Shown one piece after another: positions 60,813 to 64,000 of a stretch of 64,000 bases of DNA. Made by a program: the position numbers and the translations under genes. The DNA lies in NCBI GenBank assembly GCA_036003845.1, contig DASYRX010000159.1, positions 1-64,000 on the forward strand, given 5' to 3'. Position 1 is the stretch's first letter, and each line of letters begins with the position of its first letter. The notes under the pieces are model-generated. The model was not told where the DNA came from. It saw nothing but the letters and a program-made list of their open reading frames with translations, and searched no databases. This DNA is from DASYRX01 sp036003845. Lineage in GTDB: Bacteria; Gemmatimonadota; Gemmatimonadetes; Gemmatimonadales; Gemmatimonadaceae.

Positions 60813-61616
60813 GTGGGCATTGTAGCTGCGCTGTTGCCTAACCCTGCGCGGCTGTTTCGGCTTCGCGCTGCAATCCGCGGACGTCACGCGGTTGAAGCGT
60901 GTGCTGACTGGGCCGCGGTGACGCGCCTCTGCGAAGAGCAGCCGGTGCATCTCGCCGTGCTCGATGTTTTCTCGTCAGGTAGCATGAGCCTCGAGCCGCT
61001 GCGTCAGCTCAAACGACGCTTCCCCAGGCTGAGCACCGTCGTCTACGTCGATGCCTCCGCCGAGCGCGCGCACGATCTCTTCGATGCGGGACGCTCCGGT
61101 GTCGATGGCCTGATCGTCGCCGAGCGCGACGACGATCCGCGCGCGATGGCGCTCATCCTCGAGCAGGCCGAAGCGCGTGGTGTTGCGGCGCAGTTGCGGA
61201 CGGCGATGGGCCAGTGGCGCCCGCTGGTGCGCGATGCGGTGCTGATCGCTGTCACGCGCGCACACGAGCGCCTAACGACAGACGCGGTGACGCGCACGCT
61301 TTCGGTGAGCCGCCGCATCCTCGCGCGGCAGCTGGCCGACGCCGGGCTACCGACCCCCCAGCGCTTGCTCACGTGGGGCCGCCTCATTGTCGCTGGTCAC
61401 CTCCTCGAGGACACCGAGCGCAGCGCCGACGGCGTCGCCTACGCCTTGCACTTCCCGTCCGGCAGCGCCTTCAGAAATACCTGTCAACGCTATCTCAAAG
61501 CGACCCCGTCAGAGATCCGCGCCAACGGTGGCGCCGGCTGGGTGATCAATCGTTTCCTAACTCCCGAGTCGCACGAAGGGCTGCCAGACGAAGAGCAGGA
61601 CGAAGTCGCGGCCTAG
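60813..61616 (+). CDS. AraC-type regulator with receiver-like N-terminus
   Basis: The protein has 267 residues. The first 125 look like a receiver fold (AVEACADWAAVTRLCEEQPV, VHLAVLDVFSSGSMSLEPLR with a possible phospho-Asp, STVVYVDASAERAHDLF). The strongly acidic first-loop residues and the C-terminal Lys are not evident, so it may be a pseudo-receiver. The C-terminal 110 residues are an AraC/XylS HTH pair (SRRILARQLADAGLPTPQRL, VAYALHFPSGSAFRNTCQRY). It starts at GTG 60813. A good terminator follows. Targets are unknown. Confidence 0.8.
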   Translation: MGIVAALLPNPARLFRLRAAIRGRHAVEACADWAAVTRLCEEQPVHLAVLDVFSSGSMSLEPLRQLKRRFPRLSTVVYVDASAERAHDLFDAGRSGVDGLIVAERDDDPRAMALILEQAEARGVAAQLRTAMGQWRPLVRDAVLIAVTRAHERLTTDAVTRTLSVSRRILARQLADAGLPTPQRLLTWGRLIVAGHLLEDTERSADGVAYALHFPSGSAFRNTCQRYLKATPSEIRANGGAGWVINRFLTPESHEGLPDEEQDEVAA

Positions 61617-61643
61617 TTTCGCCATACCATATTGTTGCGCCTG

Positions 61644-61684
61644 GGAGCGCCGCCGAGTTCGGTGGCGCCTTTTGTTTTTTTGTT
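61644..61684 (+). terminator. Intrinsic terminator after the AraC-type gene
   Basis: GCGCCGCCG and CGGTGGCGC form a 9-bp stem with one wobble pair around a short loop. CTTTTGTTTTTTT follows at once. This is the clearest Rho-independent terminator in the window. Confidence 0.88.
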
Positions 61685-61754
61685 GACGCTCATTTGGCGT
61701 CTTCCTACCTTGGCCCACCGAGGCTCACCGCTAACCCCTAATCCCTAACGTCTA

Positions 61755-62378
61755 GTGCTTGTCGTCGGCCTCACCGGCAACATCGCCAGCGGCAAGTCCA
61801 CGGTCGCGCGCCTGCTCTCTGAACGCGGTGCGACGATCATCGACGCCGACGTCCTCGCTCGCCGGACGATCGATCCTGGGACTCCCGCTCACGCCGAGAT
61901 CATCAAGCGCTGGGGGAACGCTGTCGTCGCGGCCGATGGAGGCATCGATCGCGAGGCGCTTCGCCACATCGTGTTCGGCGCGCCCGACGAGCTGGAGGCG
62001 CTCAACAACATCGTGCACCCCCACGTCCGCGCGATGCGCGACGAGCTGGTCGACCAGGCACGCGCGCGCGGCGATCAGATCGTCGTCTGCGATATCCCGC
62101 TCCTCTTCGAGCGCGGCCTAGTAGATGACTTCGATCGCATCGTCCTCGTGGACGCACCGCGCGAGCTGCGCCTCGACCGTCTCGTGAGCGAGCGTAAGCT
62201 CTCCCATGCCGACGCGATGGAGATGATCGCGGCGCAGATGCCATCTGAGCTCAAGCGCGCGCGCGCGAACTACGTCATCGAGAACACATCGACGCTACAA
62301 GCCTTGTCTGACCGAGTAGAGGTGATTTGGCTCGCGTTGCAGCAAGATGCGCAGGCGGTTGACGCGAACGTCGCTTGA
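61755..62378 (+). CDS. coaE: Dephospho-CoA kinase
   Basis: CoaE, 207 residues, catalyses the last step of coenzyme A synthesis. The P-loop is VVGLTGNIASGKSTVARLL. The DADVLAR substrate segment, FGAPDELEALNNIVHPHVRA, and VCDIPLLFERGLVDDFDRIV are all family hallmarks. It starts at GTG 61755. The next gene is gcvH after a 96-bp spacer with a heptamer repeat, so the two may not be one transcription unit. Confidence 0.96.
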   Translation: MLVVGLTGNIASGKSTVARLLSERGATIIDADVLARRTIDPGTPAHAEIIKRWGNAVVAADGGIDREALRHIVFGAPDELEALNNIVHPHVRAMRDELVDQARARGDQIVVCDIPLLFERGLVDDFDRIVLVDAPRELRLDRLVSERKLSHADAMEMIAAQMPSELKRARANYVIENTSTLQALSDRVEVIWLALQQDAQAVDANVA

Positions 62379-62397
62379 CACTCCACGCTCTAACGAA

Positions 62398-62448
62398 CTA
62401 AAGCTGCTGTCAGCTGTCTGCATACGGCTGACGGCCGACAGCTGCTCG
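62398..62448. repeat. AGCTGTC heptamer cluster between coaE and gcvH
   Basis: AAGCTGCTGTC AGCTGTC is followed, after a few bases, by GGCTGAC GGCCGAC AGCTGC, making direct and inverted units. It is the same family as at 18541, 28351 and 50104. Confidence 0.75.
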
Positions 62449-62474
62449 TAATCACCTCAAACTAGGAAAGATCC

Positions 62475-62861
62475 GTGGCCAATATCCCTGCCGATCTGAA
62501 ATACACGAAGGATCATGAGTACGTGAAGCCAAGTGCCGACCCTAGCGTGGTGGTCGTCGGCATCACGGATTTCGCGCAGGGAGAGTTAGGCGATGTCGTT
62601 TTTGTCGAGCTGCCGAAAGTCGGTCGCAAGCTCGGCGAGCACGAGGTGTTCGGAACGATCGAGGCCGTGAAGGCCGTTTCGGAGCTTTATTCGCCGCTGG
62701 CCGGCGAAGTGACGGAGATCAATTCGAGACTGGATGGCGAGCCGTCACTCGTGAACAGCGATCCGTATGGCGAGGGGTGGATGATGAAGATGAAAGTCGC
62801 GGCTGCGACGAGCCCCTCGTTACTCGATGCTGAGGCTTACAAGAAGCTGATCGGACAGTAG
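62475..62861 (+). CDS. gcvH: Glycine cleavage system H protein
   Basis: GcvH, 128 residues, carries the lipoyl arm that shuttles the aminomethyl group among the P, T and L proteins. The lipoylated Lys66 lies in FGTIEAVKAVSELYSPLAGE, and TDFAQGELGDVVFVELPKVG is also typical. GTG 62475 is preceded by AGGAAAG. The gcvP gene converges from the other side, so H and P are not in one operon. No gcvT is in the window. Confidence 0.97.
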   Translation: MANIPADLKYTKDHEYVKPSADPSVVVVGITDFAQGELGDVVFVELPKVGRKLGEHEVFGTIEAVKAVSELYSPLAGEVTEINSRLDGEPSLVNSDPYGEGWMMKMKVAAATSPSLLDAEAYKKLIGQ

Positions 62862-62863
62862 CC

Positions 62864-62941
62864 GAGGTCAAAGGTCAAAGGTCAGAGGTCAAAGCGATCC
62901 ACTCGTTATGGCTTTGACCTTTGACTTTTTGCCATTGACCT
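62864..62941. repeat. AAAGGTC/GAGGTCA heptamer arrays, inverted pair without a gene
   Basis: Left arm 62864-62894 has four units of (A/G)A(G)GTCA type. Right arm 62911-62941 has CTTTGAC CTTTGAC and CATTGAC in inverted orientation. The space between is only 16 bp, so the arms can form a hairpin between the convergent gcvH and gcvP genes. The gcvP stop codon is part of the right arm. Confidence 0.85.
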
Positions 62942-64000
62942 ATTGGTACTCCTCAATGGGCGGACACGCGCACACGAGATTCCTGTCCCCGTACGCGTTA
63001 TCCACTCGCGCTACTGCCGGCCAGAACTTCCGCGCGCGAATCCACGGTGCAGGGAAAGCCGCGCGCTCGCGGCCGTATGAATGTTCCCACGTGGCCGTCA
63101 CCACGGCTTCCGCTGTGTGCGGCGCGTGCTTGAGCGGGTTGTCCGAGCGATCGAGAATCCCCTTCTCCACTTCCTCGATTTCGGCGCGAATCGATATCAG
63201 CGCATCGCAGAAACGATCCAGTTCTGCCTTCGATTCGCTTTCCGTCGGCTCGATCATGAGCGTCCCAGCGACCGGGAAGGAGACCGTCGGTGCGTGGTAG
63301 CCATAGTCGATGAGGCGTTTGGCGATGTCTTCTACCTCGATGCCGGAAGAGCCTTTCACGCTGCGCGGATCGACGATGCACTCGTGCGCGATGAGGCCAT
63401 TCCTTCCTTTATACAGCACTGGAAAATGCGACTCCAGGCGCTTCGCGACATAGTTCGCGTTGAGGATGGCGACCTTGGTTGCGTCAGTGAGTCCTTCGCC
63501 GCCCATCATTTTGATGTAGATCCACGAGATCGGCAGGATCGACGCGGAGCCCCAAGGCGCCGAAGAGACTGCGCCTAACGTGGTGCGCCCAGGCTGCGGA
63601 ATGATCGGATGGCCCGGCAGAAACGGCGCGAGATGCGCCGCGACGCCGATCGGTCCCATTCCCGGTCCGCCGCCACCGTGCGGAATGCAGAACGTCTTAT
63701 GCAGGTTGAGATGGCACACGTCGGCGCCGATGTCGCCCGGGCGGGCGAGGCCGACCATCGCGTTCATGTTCGCGCCATCCATGTAAACCTGGCCGCCGTG
63801 CTCGTGCACGATTTCGCACACGGTGCGGATCCCTTCCTCGAAGACGCCGTGCGTCGACGGGTACGTGACCATGAGAGCGGCCAACCGCTCGCCGTGCTCC
63901 GTCGCTTTTGCGCGCAGATCGTCGAGATCGATGTCACCGGTCGCTGTCGTTTTCACCACGACGATGCGCATGTTCGCCATCGCCGCGCTCGCGGGGTTCG
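62940..64000 (-). CDS. gcvP: Glycine dehydrogenase (decarboxylating) P protein, C-terminal part (cut by window edge)
   Basis: The last 353 or so codons of the P protein, which decarboxylates glycine with pyridoxal phosphate. The PLP Lys is in CHLNLHKTFCIPHGGGGPGM, upstream of which NPASAAMANM begins at the edge. The tail ends RVDNAYGDRNLVCACPPIEE. This C-terminal form is seen both in full-length GcvP and in GcvPB; the window does not show which. The gene converges on gcvH. Confidence 0.95.
   Translation of the reverse strand, partial: NPASAAMANMRIVVVKTTATGDIDLDDLRAKATEHGERLAALMVTYPSTHGVFEEGIRTVCEIVHEHGGQVYMDGANMNAMVGLARPGDIGADVCHLNLHKTFCIPHGGGGPGMGPIGVAAHLAPFLPGHPIIPQPGRTTLGAVSSAPWGSASILPISWIYIKMMGGEGLTDATKVAILNANYVAKRLESHFPVLYKGRNGLIAHECIVDPRSVKGSSGIEVEDIAKRLIDYGYHAPTVSFPVAGTLMIEPTESESKAELDRFCDALISIRAEIEEVEKGILDRSDNPLKHAPHTAEAVVTATWEHSYGRERAAFPAPWIRARKFWPAVARVDNAYGDRNLVCACPPIEEYQ

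Overview
The window is a 64 kb piece of a high-GC (about 64 percent by eye) bacterial chromosome made almost entirely of housekeeping genes. No phage, integrase, transposase or CRISPR locus is visible. The gene repertoire points to Gemmatimonadota: a PadR-controlled ADOP permease without an ATPase, PspA next to a YbjN-like protein, DUF6263 and V4R proteins, a DbpA-domain pseudo-helicase, and many short lineage-specific membrane proteins. Acidobacteriota is the main alternative. The assignment is inference; no 16S gene is present.

Layout. 0-10.4 kb (minus strand): a transcription and translation super-operon, tRNA-Thr(TGT), tRNA-Tyr, tRNA-Gly, tRNA-Thr(GGT), rpmG, secE, nusG, rplK, rplA, rplJ, rplL, rpoB, rpoC (cut by the window edge). 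The tuf gene usually found between the tRNAs and secE is absent. 10.4-18.5 kb: ADOP permease and its PadR regulator, cysS, an 0.88 kb stretch with no convincing gene, then AI-2E transporter, PspA and YbjN-like genes. 18.6-28.4 kb: uvrA, cutA, an ABC-2 exporter operon, a shortened CcmF-like protein and mtnA. 28.4-33 kb: enoyl-CoA hydratase, recF, dciA, gyrB. 33-42 kb: DoxX-like protein, cyclase, deoA, TPR, response regulator and GAF genes, a four-helix-bundle (S23/IVP family) gene between inverted heptamer arrays, ligA and a V4R protein. 42-51 kb: TPR-ParA-lipoprotein-acyl-CoA ligase operon, phosphatase-like protein, SDR-folE-queD, a probable small RNA of about 200 nt, and a small membrane protein. 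51-64 kb: GNAT-sbcC-sbcD operon, DUF6263 protein, GT-C glycosyltransferase, AsnC-type protein, pseudo-DEAD-box protein, tdk, AraC-type regulator, coaE, gcvH and gcvP (cut by the edge).

Two DNA-level patterns cut across this gene content. First, GTTAGG/CCTAAC, usually as the octamer CGTTAGGC/GCCTAACG, occurs about 130 times by hand count, roughly once per 480 bp. It appears on both strands, inside genes in every permitted frame, across start and stop codons, and between genes. It forces rare codons (TTA, CTA, AGG), so it looks like a genome-wide DNA signal comparable to an uptake sequence or HIP1. Second, several intergenic regions carry 7-bp-period arrays of two related families, (A/T)GAGGTC and AGCTGTC, usually with inverted partners and abutting stop or start codons. 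One array pair brackets the four-helix-bundle gene and runs into the 5' end of ligA. These two patterns are the strongest candidates for undescribed biology here.
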